Counted from the stretch's first letter, positions 43,921 to 54,296 are shown. The stretch: 64,000 bases of DNA from Bemisia tabaci (GCF_918797505.1 NC_092795.1:58068916-58132915), one strand, 5' to 3'. Program-made: numbers and translations. The notes: a model not told the origin generated them from the sequence alone.

Positions 43921-44125
43921 GATTTATTACGTGTGCGGGTGACTTGGCGTGCGCCGTTAGTCCGTGCTGTTAATAAGCGACAATGAACTACTGCAATGTG
44001 CATCACTTGTGTCAGTGCACGCGCAAGGGGAGCTCAAGACACCACCACCCCCCCCCCCCCCGGTCATCACTCGTCGCCCTTCACCTTCAAAACAACAGCA
44101 AAAACGGCTACTTTCAAAGCAGATT

Positions 44126-44350
44126 TGGACGTATTTCTGTCAAACGGAACCAAGCGCCAATTTGAGTTCCTTCTGAGGAATTAAGAATGCCGGTTAGCGC
44201 GTTCTGTCAAACGGAACTAAGCGCCATGGAAAAGCATTGCGAGTATATAGGACGGAATGAGCCCGACGCCCGGTTCCGCCGCCAATCCAAGCCCCCCCTC
44301 TCCCTTCCTCCCCCGATGGCGCTTAGTTCCGTTTGACAGATGTACGTCCA
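44126..44350. mobile_element. Hairpin MITE family G, variant with C14
   Basis: TTGGACGTATTTCTGTCAAA...GAACCAAGCGCC at the left and GGCGCTTAGTTCCGTTTGAC...ACGTCCA at the right. GTTCTGTCAAACGGAACTAAGCGCC is partly repeated inside. C14 (44048-44061) lies just upstream. Confidence 0.75.
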
Positions 44351-44453
44351 TTTTTCATTCTTCCGATCGATAGTGTGCAGATATTTTCTGAAAATTTTGG
44401 CTGGTGTTAGGGAAATTTTCGGTGGAACCGGATAACTCTCCTTCGGCTTGACG

Positions 44454-44700
44454 TTGTCTTTTCCGAGACGAACGAACGTAGTTCCGTATCAAGGTTGCAA
44501 AATTGACCGAAAAATTAAGCTTCTTTACTAGATTGTCTGAAATTTCCGGCCAAAATGTTACTGGTTTTTGCGATAAATCAGAAAAAAATCAGTGAAATAA
44601 ATGTAGAAATTCTCCCAAGTTTACTTGTAAAAATTAAATTTACGAGTCTTAATTTCGCAGCTTTGAACTTCAGTTATGTTCATTCTTCTGAAAAACGTCG
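44454..44700. mobile_element. MITE family D, copy 4 (worn)
   Basis: GAACGAACGTAGTTCCGTAT and AAGGTTGCAAAATTGACC on the left face CAGTTATGTTCATTCTTCTG on the right, ending AACGTCG. The termini are diverged. Confidence 0.65.
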
Positions 44701-44811
44701 ATTTACATTAACTCAACCTTTTGTCTCGATTCTGTGCGCATTTTGCTTTATATACGTATTCGGTAGGATGAAACGAACTCTTCGACTCGTTCGTCGACTC
44801 ACAATTGGACT

Positions 44812-44886
44812 TACTTTTACTCAAAGGAACTATGTACACGCAAACCCTATACACATAGTTCCTTTTAGCATAAATAGTCCAATTCG
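44812..44886. mobile_element. Short hairpin MITE, family G subtype
   Basis: TGGACTTACTTTTACTCAAA and GGAACTATGT on the left, ACATAGTTCC and TTTTAGCATAAATAGTCCA on the right. Close in plan to 41536-41616. Confidence 0.75.
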
Positions 44887-44892
44887 TCGCTT

Positions 44893-45003
44893 TTCTGACG
44901 TAAGGGCGTATCTCGATTTCCACATGAGCCCCAGATAGTATGGCTTTATGAGTAAAACAGGGCTCACGCGAGAGATACAGGAGAGATACGCTCTTGCGTC
45001 AGA
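44893..45003. mobile_element. Hairpin with TGAGCCC core
   Basis: TCTGACGTAAGGGCGTATCTC at the left (first 20 bases: TCTGACGTAAGGGCGTATCT) and GAGATACGCTCTTGCGTCAG at the right. The centre has CATGAGCCC and CAGGGCTCA, the core shared with families G and T. Confidence 0.75.
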
Positions 45004-45030
45004 AGGGATATGCATTTTGAGACGTCGGCA

Positions 45031-45159
45031 ATTCGTCGCCCTCCTCGCACAAGGGCGTAACTACACTGAGCAATGACCCCTGTTATTCATACAATTTAAT
45101 GTCTTTCAGTGCTCAACTCAGTATGCAGTTACGTCCTTCTGTGAGCTGGGTGACGAATT
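45031..45159. mobile_element. Hairpin MITE family T
   Basis: 129 bp: ATTCGTCGCCCTCCTCGCAC...AGGGCGTAACTACACTGAG at the left, CTCAGTATGCAGTTACGTCC and GGGTGACGAAT at the right. The core has ATGACCCCTG and CAGTGCTCA. Confidence 0.75.
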
Positions 45160-45283
45160 TTCGTACGGACGACGGGCGAGGTGCCCTCGCGTGGGTGCGT
45201 GTTCCTCCTCCCAGTTTTTCGGGTGGGCCTGGGAGCCAATCGCAGAGCACTTGAGCGTGACCCGTGCGTGTCGCCGTTGCGCA

Positions 45284-45536
45284 CTGCCGTGCTAAGGGAA
45301 AACGCCGTATGAGCCTCCAGGCGTTGCCAAATTTCCTCCGGCAAATCGCTAATTTTCAGGAACATTTTTAAATATTCATCCGCCAATTTCTCAGATAATT
45401 TTGTTTGTAATTTGATCCATAGCTCCAGAAAATTTCAAGGAAAAATGTTCATAACTTTCCTCAAAAATAAACATTTAATTGAAGGAAATTTGGCAACTTT
45501 CGAATGTTGATACGGCGTTTTTCCTTAGCACGGCAG
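45284..45536. mobile_element. MITE family C, copy 4
   Basis: 253 bp with CTGCCGTGCTAAGGGAAAAC and GTTTTTCCTTAGCACGGCAG ends. The flanks CGCA and CGTA match at 3 of 4. Confidence 0.9.
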
Positions 45537-45788
45537 CGTAGGCGCGCAGGAAGTCACGCACTCGACCGGTGCACATGCATTCTGGGGCCGAGGACGGGTG
45601 CAAATATGGACAGCCTCAGGACTCAGGAGTCAGGAGTGGACGGGTGGACAGGACAGTCTTTTGTTTTTTCGGGACCCGCCACCGCGCGGCCGGGATAGGA
45701 GGATCCAAAGTGGGTCACTTTAATTGTTGGGCTGGTATTTCAGCGGAGGTGACTTCATCGCCGGGCAGAGCGTTTGTCGGCGAGGATA

Positions 45789-46041
45789 CTGCCCTGCTAA
45801 GGAAGAACGCCGTATGAGCTTTGAGACGTTGCCAGATCCCCTTCGACAAATCACGAATATTCTGGAAAATTTATGTATATTTTCCCTCCGATTTTTCAGC
45901 AAATTTTGCTCGTATTTTGATCTGAAACCCCTGCAAATTTCGAAAGAAAGTGTGCGTAACTTTCTTCAAAAATGAATATTTTCTGAGAGGAAATATGGCA
46001 ACATTCGGATGCTCTTACGTCGTTTTTCCGTAGCACGGCAG
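45789..46041. mobile_element. MITE family C, copy 5
   Basis: 253 bp with CTGCCCTGCTAAGGAAGAAC and GTTTTTCCGTAGCACGGCAG ends and a perfect 4-bp TSD, GATA (45785-45788, 46042-46045). Confidence 0.92.
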
Positions 46042-46437
46042 GATACCACCTCGTTCCCGTAGCCTCGGAGCCACTCCGGTCATTACAGTAATTTCAGAGC
46101 TGGTCCTCTTTGTTCTCGGGCTTGTGCCAAGACGTGAAAAAACTTTCGACTGCGTCGCCGTGAATAATTCATGCATGTAGGTGGCTGGACTGATTGTGAG
46201 ATAATGATATCACTGTTTTCGACTCCGGGTTTCTTCAACCTGCTCTCTTTTTAAGTCTCTTTTTGCAGGGCATGTAGGCGGCTGCCTTTAAAAACTGAGT
46301 TTTTTCCTCTTTCTCGCCGTCCGCTTTCTGCACTGGAAAAGTCTCTTGTATTCAGTACATGTACATAGTCTGGACTCTTAAAAAATTATATGAAAAAGTA
46401 CTATTGATTGAGTATCATTCATAAGAAAAATACTATT

Positions 46438-46596
46438 GATTGGGTTCCTCCTGGGAGGATACGGAGGGGACGCCCAGTGAAAGGGTGGCGACAGGGGGTT
46501 TTAGAAGAAATTAGGGTTTGTCAACTCCCTGAAGGGCTTTGGGAGGATAGGGGACTTCGACGGCTAGGTGTCGCAGAGTGCCAGAGAGCGCTATAA
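46438..46596 (+). pseudogene. Fossil non-LTR retrotransposon C-terminus
   Basis: The frame reads PPGRIRRGRPVKGWRQGVLE, then LPEGLWEDRGLRRLGVAECQ and a stop. The basic RRGRPxxxW signature followed by DR..RR.GV is, as I know it, the extreme C-terminus of insect RTE/jockey-like reverse transcriptases, which precedes the stop closely. Only ~50 residues remain, with no tail or TSD, and they lie inside a family H MITE. The tail at 52985-53040 is related (WRLGVVERE before a stop). Confidence 0.65.
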
Positions 46597-46748
46597 AAGC
46601 GACTTTATACGAGCACATACATACTATCGATTCAATTGGAGTTTTGCATGAATCGAGAGCCGAAACCTCTTAATTTAAGCGGATTTCCTTTTGATCCGCA
46701 AGCAAAAATCCGCTTGAATCACGAGTGTTTTTTCCTGTCAAATTCTTA

Positions 46749-47171
46749 GGCCTTGTCTCCACGGGCCGTTTCACGGGATTCGCCCCAGGGAAAAATCCCT
46801 CTCACGAAGTTGGGAAAAATATTGAGTTAATCAATATTTTTCGCAGTACCAAGTATGGTCCTTGTACCCCTAGAACCCACTGAGAGAGGAAGAAGAAGTG
46901 AAAACGAATTGTGCGATATTTTGTTGATTACTCCAATGGTTCGTGTTTGTTTAGCTAAAATAATGTGTCTCATTGTCAATTGAGTGCAACTAGTATTTTA
47001 ATCTCGGTTAAATACTCGACTTTATCTAATTTATCTTCCCTCGCAAACTAGTCGCAGGACCGTATGAGCCTCTTCCCGTGGAGACAGTAACTGGGAAAAA
47101 TCCCAGAAGTTTCATTCCTGCGATTCGAACTTCGGACAAATCCCATGAAAACGTCCCGTAGAGACAAGGCC
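46749..47171. mobile_element. PIF/Harbinger-like MITE with TTA TSD
   Basis: GGCCTTGTCTCCACGGGCCG at the left and CGTCCCGTAGAGACAAGGCC at the right. TTA is duplicated (46746-46748, 47172-47174), the 3-bp TWA target of PIF/Harbinger elements. CACGGGATT and AATCCCATG also pair, and GGGAAAAATCCC occurs near both sides. 423 bp, no transposase. It interrupts family H sequence. Confidence 0.88.
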
Positions 47172-47199
47172 TTAAAGAGCCTGGACTTAAGATCCTAGA

Positions 47200-47705
47200 G
47201 ACGTTTGTCTTTCACATTATCACGAAATCCTTAACCGATGGAGTCTACATACACTCCAACGAAGTCCAAACCTGGCATCGATGGTCTGGTCAGACGAGAT
47301 GTCGCGATCGTCCTGCAGTGCGTACGCGGAGCCTCGTTCGTGAGTCCGTGTCCAAGTGGCCGAGTGTGTTCCTCCTGTCCTCCACGAACTGCCATCTTGT
47401 CCCGAACCGTTACAAGATATGACCTTACAGTCTCCAGAGCCCCAGCTTCCTTCTCTGCCTTCAGTTGTAGCCTTCCTACGCCGAAGAAGGGACCATTTAA
47501 AAAAGAAAATGTTTTTTTCCTGCACGGTGTGTTCCGGCCGGCGCGGCGCGAAAACGAGGGATCTTTACGTAAATAACCTCGAACGGAGGCCGTCCAATCT
47601 ATGTATATCATCAATACTTTATAAAGTCAGGGGATTAGTGAGTTTTATCGAAGGAAGTAAACTTTCCGTGATATCTCCAAATCAAGTTCAGAATTCGGAG
47701 ACCCA
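47200..47705. other. No gene recognised
   Basis: 506 bp. Overlapping frames on both strands at 47220-47614 are G/C-richer, but I recognise no domain. Confidence 0.45.
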
Positions 47706-47947
47706 CCGCTCACAATGGATCGAGTCAATGGGGGCGGTCGGACAAAATTTGGAAAATTTGAAAGCTCATAACTCCGTTTATACAAAACTTTGAGATTCTA
47801 GAAGTGGTTCCATCGGTTTCCTCGTGAATTGTTCTTCAAGATGCACCCATTGGAATTTAAAATGTGACGAAATAAACATAATAATTTGCAGTTTTAGTCA
47901 AAAATTTCATATCCAACCGCTCTAATTGGCTCTACCCACTATGCGGC
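47706..47947 (+). mobile_element. Element family P, copy 3
   Basis: CGCTCACAATGGATCGAGTC at the left and TCTACCCACTATGCGGCTG at the right. GCGGTCGGAC and ATCCAACCGC lie inside. It shares AAAGCTCATAACTCCGTTTA with copy 1 and is closest in length to copy 2. Confidence 0.7.
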
Positions 47948-48624
47948 TGTGGTTCTTCAGCCCCGGCTCAGCGCCCAGCGTATTTACGAACGAGCAAGAA
48001 AACTAGGGCGCCTTCAATTTTTTTTCATGCAACCTGCGCATCCATGGAGCACGAATAGTTGTATCCAGGCGCTGCGATGAAGTTTGCCCCCGTTCGCCTA
48101 TCGATCGGCTGCAGAACTTACGGAAACGGAGAACAATTCGATGGTGCAGGTGAAATTACCTAACCGAGTTAATATTACTGTTCCTCAAACCATCCTTTTT
48201 TTCTTCAATGGAAAATTGGCACTTGAATGGTTTTTACTTTCTATCTTTCTTATTATTACTGCTGAGTTGGCACTTTCTAAAAATAACCATGCTCATAATC
48301 ATTATCATCATCATTTTTTTTCTGAAGAGCGAGTGAACTGTCCTCTTGCTACGTGAGGATACATCTACAGAATCTCTTGGAGTCGCACTGTCTCAGATCT
48401 GTATCTTAGGCCCCGAACCCTCCACCCAGCCTGAAAGCAGCAATAAATTATGTTATCAAAGTGTGACAGGGTGGCTTACTCGACAACTAACAAGATTAGC
48501 CCACAAATCGGGAAGTTATTAGGACCGAGGGGGTCGGGAACCTTGCCTCTGCTCTTATATCTGCCCTCCATTTCTTTTCCCCTCGGAATCTCTCTCTCCA
48601 GATCCGAGTCCGGCGTGTCCTCGC
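47948..48624. other. No gene recognised
   Basis: 677 bp. A 90-residue + frame (48084-48356) has one hydrophobic stretch and a histidine-rich tail with no known family. Confidence 0.5.
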
Positions 48625-48787
48625 CAGTGGCGTGGCGTGAATTGCGATATATCGATTGTTATGCCATTTACACCTATGAAAAAGATCGATTATCAGGGTG
48701 TTCGCAGCGAACACCTTAGTAATCGATTCTTTACCATAGCTTCAAATGGCGAGATATCGATAATCGATTATTCACGCCACGCCACTG
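48625..48787. mobile_element. Family A hAT-like MITE, copy 11
   Basis: 163 bp with both 15-bp termini perfect and a perfect 8-bp TSD, GTCCTCGC (48617-48624, 48788-48795). Probably one of the youngest copies. Confidence 0.95.
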
Positions 48788-48984
48788 GTCCTCGCCTCTC
48801 AATCAAAGCTCACCCGGACTATCAAACGCCGCAACTCGAAACAATAAATCCATCCCTCGAAATCCTAACGATGAAGACCCTCCACCGAGGCAAGGGGAAG
48901 CCAGAACATCCAAAACGATTCACGGGATATTGTGTGAATTTTTCTATTGTGTGAGAGATTATCCTTGCGAGTGACGTTCATATT

Positions 48985-49237
48985 CTGCCGCGCTGAGGAG
49001 GAACGCCGCATAAGCCTCCAAACGTTGTTCTATCTCCTTTGGTGAACAAGGAGTTTCCTAGAAACATTTTGAATACTTTTCTTCCAAACTTTTAGACAGT
49101 TTTGTTTGTAATTTAATCTGCAACATCTGAAAATTTCAAATGAAACGATAGAAAACTCTCTTCAAAAATAGATGTTTTATTCGATGTAATTTGGCAACTC
49201 TCGAATGTTCATACGGTGTTTTGCCTTAGGACGGTAG
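48985..49237. mobile_element. MITE family C, copy 6
   Basis: 253 bp, CTGCCGCGCTGAGGAGGAAC and GTTTTGCCTTAGGACGGTAG ends, with a perfect 4-bp TSD, TATT (48981-48984, 49238-49241). Confidence 0.9.
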
Positions 49238-49630
49238 TATTCACCGAGCATCGGAAAGGTGACCGATATCTGATCCTTTCTTGAGTGAATATCTTCTACG
49301 CTTTTTTTTGCTTTTTCCCTTTGAATGTGGCAATTGACTCTGTAATCTGCTCGACTGTCTGCGCCAGTTGGAGTCCATTAGGTCTGGAAAAAAGGGGGAG
49401 CAAAAAATGGGTTTCCAGAGGGATGTATTCACGCGATTTGTTCTCCGAGCTATGCCGTGGCGTTTTTAACCAAACATTTGGGGAAAACAAAGGCGTGTGA
49501 TCGTTGTGGCTAAACTAACTCATTTTTCCATGAGATTGAGTGCGCATTAGACATAAAAATCATCCTCCAAGTACAGGCAAATTCCGCCAGAATATTTTTG
49601 GCGACTGAAGGCTCAGTCTTCTCTGCATAT
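49238..49630. other. No gene recognised
   Basis: 393 bp with antiparallel short frames only. Confidence 0.5.
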
Positions 49631-49847
49631 CGTCACTTCAGGCAAGTATCACAAGCCATGCAGTTTAAAATTTCGCGCATTTATATTTTTACAGAGAAAT
49701 TGTTCAACGAAGTGTCCGAAAATTCACTGATTTTCTTGTGCTGCGTAAAATTAGTGATTTCCAACAGATTCAACCAAAATTTCTCCTAAGGAATAAATGC
49801 GGCGAAATTTTTAAGGCATGACGCTTGTGATACTTTGCGAGGTGAGG
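49631..49847. mobile_element. MITE family E, copy 3 (shortened)
   Basis: CGTCACTTCAGGCAAGTATC at the left, ATACTTTGCGAGGTGAGG at the right, 217 bp, with a perfect 4-bp TSD, ATAT (49627-49630, 49848-49851). Inner ACAGAGAAATTGTTC shows it is family E. Confidence 0.87.
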
Positions 49848-50028
49848 ATATATTGTTCGATGTGAGGATCCTTGCTCAGATTTTAGCGAAGAAGACCAAA
49901 AATTGCCCCCTCAGCCAAAAAGTTACTATGGAATTGGTACCACAGATTGATTCCTAAGGACCATCAAGATGAGAAACATGGTACCGTCAAAAGCACCCTC
50001 ATTCCTTTGATCAAAGGAAGGTCCTTTC

Positions 50029-50274
50029 CAAGGACCATAGCAGAAAGGAACCGAGCCACATCAGCCATCGCCAAATTTAACTGGAAAATTTAATTTTCTA
50101 CAAGGGAACGTTCGTGCGGATTCCTTTGAAAATTTTAAGGAATTTGCTTCGTATCAAGCCGAAAATTCACTGATTTGCACAAAAATCCTCACAACCCTTT
50201 TTGTGTAAAAAATTAAATTTCCAAACAAGAAGAGCTGATGTGGCTTGGTTCCTTTCTGCTCAACTCGGTCCAAT
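50029..50274. mobile_element. MITE family F, copy 2
   Basis: GACCATAGCAGAAAGGAACC at the left and GGTTCCTTTCTGCTCAACTC-GGTCC at the right. AGCCACATCAGC / GCTGATGTGGCT and CCAAATTTAACTGGAAAATT / AAAATTAAATTTCC pair inside. Longer arm pairing than copy 1. Confidence 0.82.
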
Positions 50275-50701
50275 AAATCGTAAGGCTCCGTACCGATTTT
50301 ACACGCTCACGCTTTTCCACTATCTCGAGCGTAGGTGACTATTCATCAGTTGGGCGAATATAATAAATAGAATGCTTTGTTGTCGGGATATGAAGTAAAT
50401 CTCTCATTAATGGAAGACAATATTCACCCGGTTATGGAGTTAATCGCGCGGAAGAGGAAGGAACGAGTACGAGTATATTTGAGGGAGGAAGCTGTATAAA
50501 CTTGACGTTCGACGGCGCGCGCGTGGAAGTCAACTCGCGGCGCGTGGCGCCCATTAGCCCGTCGCAGGAACCCCCTGAAACCACCGAGTAAAACGCTGAG
50601 GGATAACTTCTTTATAACGCCCCGGAATCAACATATAGTCCGGTCACTTTTCATATAAATGCTTCGGGAGCTTTGCGTTTTTCCACCCCACCCGTTGTCA
50701 A
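50275..50701. other. No gene recognised
   Basis: 427 bp with a G/C-rich patch at 50505-50570 (GACGGCGCGCGCGTGG). No repeat recognised. Confidence 0.5.
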
Positions 50702-50829
50702 ATTGGACGCATCTCTGCCAAACGGAACTATGTGCATTATGACGTGAGCCCTGTTATGCATGTATTCTTACGGGTCTCAGGGCTCATGCCTTAACGCACA
50801 TAGCTCCGTTTGATTGAAATACGTCCAAT
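50702..50829. mobile_element. Hairpin MITE family G, copy 2
   Basis: 128 bp, the same plan as 15741-15868: ATTGGACGCAT, CAAACGGAACTATGTGCATT, core TGAGCCCTGTTATG...CTCAGGGCTCATG, ending AAATACGTCCAAT. Confidence 0.9.
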
Positions 50830-50843
50830 TGTACGTTATTTTC

Positions 50844-51017
50844 ATCGTTTCCCGCACGAAGGAACGTAACTTCATTCCAAGGTTGCAAAATTGACTCGAA
50901 CAATCCACATTTAACGAGATGAACCTGCATAATTTTCGTCGAAAATTTGCCTGATTTTTGCATGAGATCAGAAGAATAATTAGTGAAATTTTCAGTTAAA
51001 AATTCTCAAAATTTTTC
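50844..51017. mobile_element. MITE family D, copy 5 (right part lost)
   Basis: The left arm CATCGTTTCCCGCACGAAGG, then AAGGTTGCAAAATTGACTCG, is good. The copy breaks off after TCTCAAAATTTTTCTTC, where family R sequence takes over. Confidence 0.75.
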
Positions 51018-51024
51018 TTCTCCC

Positions 51025-51104
51025 TTATAACTCACCGTAACGCTGGCTCAAACCCCCCCCCCTCCCCCTATAAGTGCATTACGTATCTCTTGAATGGCCC
51101 CTAA
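51025..51104. mobile_element. MITE family R fragment with C10
   Basis: ACCGTAACGCTGGCTCA, C10 (51053-51062), then AAGTGCATTACGTATCTCTT and GAATGGCCCC. It matches the right half of 11078-11203. Confidence 0.65.
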
Positions 51105-51550
51105 GGTGGATTGCCATAAAAGCTGTCAGTCGTTCTCCTTACGCCTATTAATTCATTTCCGTTCATTAAATTGAGGCGGAATTTGTTTACTCTCGACTCT
51201 CGCACCCACTCGCCCTCATGTTTTATTCATTCATTCCTCGGCTGCTGCCTTTTGCCGCACTTTTTCACCCTGTCAGCCCTCCCCCCAAGTATCAGGGTCT
51301 AAAACTGTAGGTGAAAGAAATGAGTTCATAAATCTGTTTCACGAGTTTGCTCTTCCTTCGATAATCCCATCATAACGCTTTGTCTTATAACAATGAAGAA
51401 AACCTGAACATTTTGATGGGAAGACGAACTTATTCCCAATGTGACGGAGCCCTTCAAGAAGTTGGATCATCAAATGGCACCTTATTATTTTATTCCATGC
51501 ACGGAAACTTAAAAAGTAATCTTGAACTTTGTTGTAAATGGATTTTGAAT
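51105..51550. other. No gene recognised
   Basis: 446 bp, no repeat. A 61-residue + frame at 51380-51565 is not recognisable. Confidence 0.5.
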
Positions 51551-51811
51551 ATATCGACGGTGTAAGTCGGCAATCACATAACTCGTTTGCTGTGGCTGAA
51601 AATCTCCGCTACTTTGTTATTTTTTTAAAAGAGAACAAATTGACATCTTTCCTTGAGTTTTATGCAGGAATTTCTTCGCACAGAGAAGAAAAATCACGGA
51701 AGTTTTAAAGAATTGCCGTTGAGTAGTTTTCCGTTTAAAAAATAACGTATGACAGGAAGTCTGCAACGTCGCAAACCGAGTTATGTGATTGCCGACTTAC
51801 ACCGTCGATAT
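51551..51811. mobile_element. MITE with 35-bp perfect inverted ends
   Basis: ATATCGACGGTGTAAGTCGG-CAATCACATAACTCG at 51551-51585 is exactly mirrored at 51777-51811. The inner part (GCCGTTGAGTAGTTTTCCG, ATGACAGGAAGTCTGCAACG) is shared with a fragment at 61335-61510. Confidence 0.88.
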
Positions 51812-52233
51812 CTGCTTCCAAAATACGCTATGGTTTAAAATTCAGAAAGAAAGTAGTTAGATTGCACCCAAGGTGGCAACCATGATCTTGAGATTCTTTT
51901 TTTACCTCATGAGTAAGCCGAATCCCTCGAAAAGTTCTTGCGGCTTATAAGCTCGGTGACGCGATGAAATATGGTGGAACACGACGGCGAAGCCCTAAAC
52001 TTTCCGTCGGATAACCCCTGCTCGAGTTAAGGGTTGTTCAACGCAATAACGTCCGGTACATCACCATCAATGATTTTATGGCCCTCCCATAAATCGCAAC
52101 CGCGATAATTGACTTCTGAATTGGTTTCATCCTTTTATTTCATCAATTCAAGCCTATCGGAAAAGATAAACGCTTCTGCTTGTGTATACGGAGAACCGTT
52201 CAATTTTTGAGGAGAGTGTGTACATCAATCTAT
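51812..52233. other. No gene recognised
   Basis: 422 bp without repeats or credible frames. Confidence 0.5.
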
Positions 52234-52482
52234 AATTGAACCGATTGTTTTCCAAATCACGTCAGCACCAAAACTGCGAATGCGAGAAAAACAAGAAAAC
52301 CCGTTTTATTCGCTTTGTTGACAATCTTCGAATTCCAAAAAATGTATGTTCTTTTAGAGGGCTATTTTGAAATCAGACATGAGTAATTATACCAGAGAGA
52401 AAAAAAAACAAAAAAAACAACCCCTTTACCACCAAAATAGAGATTAGCGCTTTCGTGATTTGGAAAATAATCGGTTTAATTT
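52234..52482. mobile_element. Hairpin MITE family Q, copy 1
   Basis: AATTGAACCGATTGTTTTCC and AAATCACGT on the left, CGTGATTTGGAAAATAATCGG on the right (first 20 bases: CGTGATTTGGAAAATAATCG). The middle includes ATGTATGTTCTTTTAG and ACCAAAATAGAGATT. Confidence 0.8.
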
Positions 52483-52972
52483 AAGAACGGCTCAAGTCGA
52501 TTTTTCCCCATCGTGTTTCAGCTCATGTGTGCTGAAAACTTCAGCCGGGGATATATTTTGAAATTGGAAGGGTTACCCCGTGTAGGAAGAAAGACATAAA
52601 CGAATAATAGCCGCAGTTATATAAATACAGTTTTGTAGAGCTGTATACGTGGTATAGTCTCGGCCTAGGTCCCCTACAGCCGTGGAAACTCTTTGTTTAC
52701 ACTCTCTCTCGCCGAAAATCTAAACAGTTAATTACCATTATAGGAGGGTCGTTAGACGTTAAAAATAACGATGTAATTATTGTCGCGGAGTATAGGACGT
52801 GGAAACTCGATGGGTCACGTTCTTCGTTGACACCCTTCGTCTCATTAGTCATACGGACAGAATGAAACATGAAACGATGATAGTGTTTTTACGCTCGCGG
52901 AACTGCGCGGTGTTGGAAAGTCGATAATCCACCCGAAAAATTCAAATGTAAATCGCTTGTCCCAAGATTTGT
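52483..52972. other. No gene recognised
   Basis: 490 bp without a supportable feature. Confidence 0.5.
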
Positions 52973-52982
52973 GGTTTGAAAG

Positions 52983-53040
52983 AGAGCAGTGGAGGTTAGG
53001 AGTCGTAGAGCGCGAGGGAGTGCTGTAAAGCGACTGATAT
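52983..53040 (+). pseudogene. Fossil non-LTR retrotransposon tail
   Basis: AGAGAGCAGTGGAGGTTAGG reads REQWRLGVVEREGVL then a stop, followed by AAGCGACTGATATGTG. The other fossil tail (46438-46596) has LRRLGVAECQRAL, stop and AAAGCGACTTTATACG in the same places. Protein end and 3' UTR start agree, so both probably derive from one element family. Only ~16 residues survive. Confidence 0.5.
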
Positions 53041-53050
53041 GTGTAAATCG

Positions 53051-53521
53051 CTTGTTGTGCGTTGCATCAACCGTCGAGATTCAACAATTCTCTTTGCATA
53101 TCCATGTAGCACAATAATTAACAGTTTAGGGGGAAAAATTCCTCCAACGAGAAATTATTTTCGTCAAAAATCACCTCGCGTTTTAAACAAGAACGCTCTT
53201 GCCTATTTTTAAAGATTCTTTATCGAAACGGTCATCTAAGATACCAAAGCTGAATACTACCAAGATTAGATACAATTTTATAAAACAAATACAAAATTTA
53301 TTTGTCATACCTATTCGTAGAAAAATCTTCTCTGTGTTGGGAAAATGCGTCGTCGGCGCAGTTCAAGTTAGCATGTCGAGTTCATTTATTCGGAAGAGGG
53401 ATAGTTTAAGTAGAGAGAATTTCATGTTAAACTATACCAGCACTTTAGTACTTAGCACTACTTAGCATTATAAAAGTTATTAAGTTAAGTTCAACGTTAA
53501 GACAAGAAATTTTACTCTGAA
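53051..53521. other. No gene recognised
   Basis: 471 bp. The 88-residue + frame at 53199-53465 has no known domain. Confidence 0.5.
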
Positions 53522-53640
53522 ATATAAAATCATTCGAGCAATGCATAACGCGTGAGGGGCGTGAGGCGCGAAGCGTTCCGGGGGGCTGAGGGTTGGGCCG
53601 CGAAGCGGTAGTGGGGCTAACCCCCCAGTGATGTGAAAAT
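53522..53640 (+). repeat. G/C-rich dispersed repeat, copy 2
   Basis: AAAATCATTCGAGCAATGC, ATAACGCGTGAGG, GGCGCGAAGCG and GGGCCGCGAAGCGGTAG occur in the same order as the minus strand of 17880-18040. Confidence 0.55.
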
Positions 53641-53650
53641 TGCCGGTTCA

Positions 53651-54296
53651 ATTGAATTGTATTTCTGCATGCCGTTTTTTTTTGTAGCTAGGGTACTTTT
53701 TCATATCAGCAATTTTCACCCCATTTAGGTAGAACTGACAAGTATGGAGCTTTATCTTTGATGGCGGCGAAGAAAGCAAAAAGCTTTTTCTCCCGGTACG
53801 TGTAGTTTAAGAGACAGTGAAGACGGTCGTAAAACTATCCTGCGTAAAATTACCCCCAGTATAACGGCACAGGAGGGGACGTCTTCTGCGGCTCCCATCT
53901 CCACCCAACGGCGAAACCGCAGCTTGGAAAAGGGAAGCGGAATTTTCAAGTGTCATCGGCGAGGCATCGATGAGGAGGGTCGCCGCGTGGAGCGACAAGG
54001 TGGATGATCCGTGGATGAGCGCCTCCATATCCTACAGACCCGAGTTGCGGTTTTTGAGCAACAGCGGAAGTGAGAGGGGGTGTCGAGTTACCGGACGGAA
54101 GTAACCAGGAGCCCTCGAACATGGATGTCGTGCGAGGTTGGTCACGTGGCCCGAATCCAGGCAGCGCCGCGATCGTCCGCAACCCCCTCCGCGCCGCCCG
54201 AGTGCCATCCACTCTGCGCCACGCTGCGTCGCGTCCGCGTCTGTGCTTCCGTAAAAATAGCTGTCTCGAGATGAGCATGAGATGAGGATGACAATG
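53651..54296. other. No gene recognised
   Basis: 646 bp. Four overlapping frames on both strands at 53946-54363 reflect G/C-rich composition, and their content is not protein-like to me. Confidence 0.5.

Larger units (their letters stand above)
46331..47199. mobile_element. MITE family H, composite copy 3
   Basis: The left end CACTGGAAAAGTCTCTTG and the inner TAAGCGGATTTCCTTTTGAT and GAGCCTGGACTTAAGATCC words mark family H. The copy has been expanded by a retrotransposon fragment (about 46436-46610) and by a Harbinger-like MITE (46749-47171). The right CCAGTG end is not recognisable. Confidence 0.7.
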
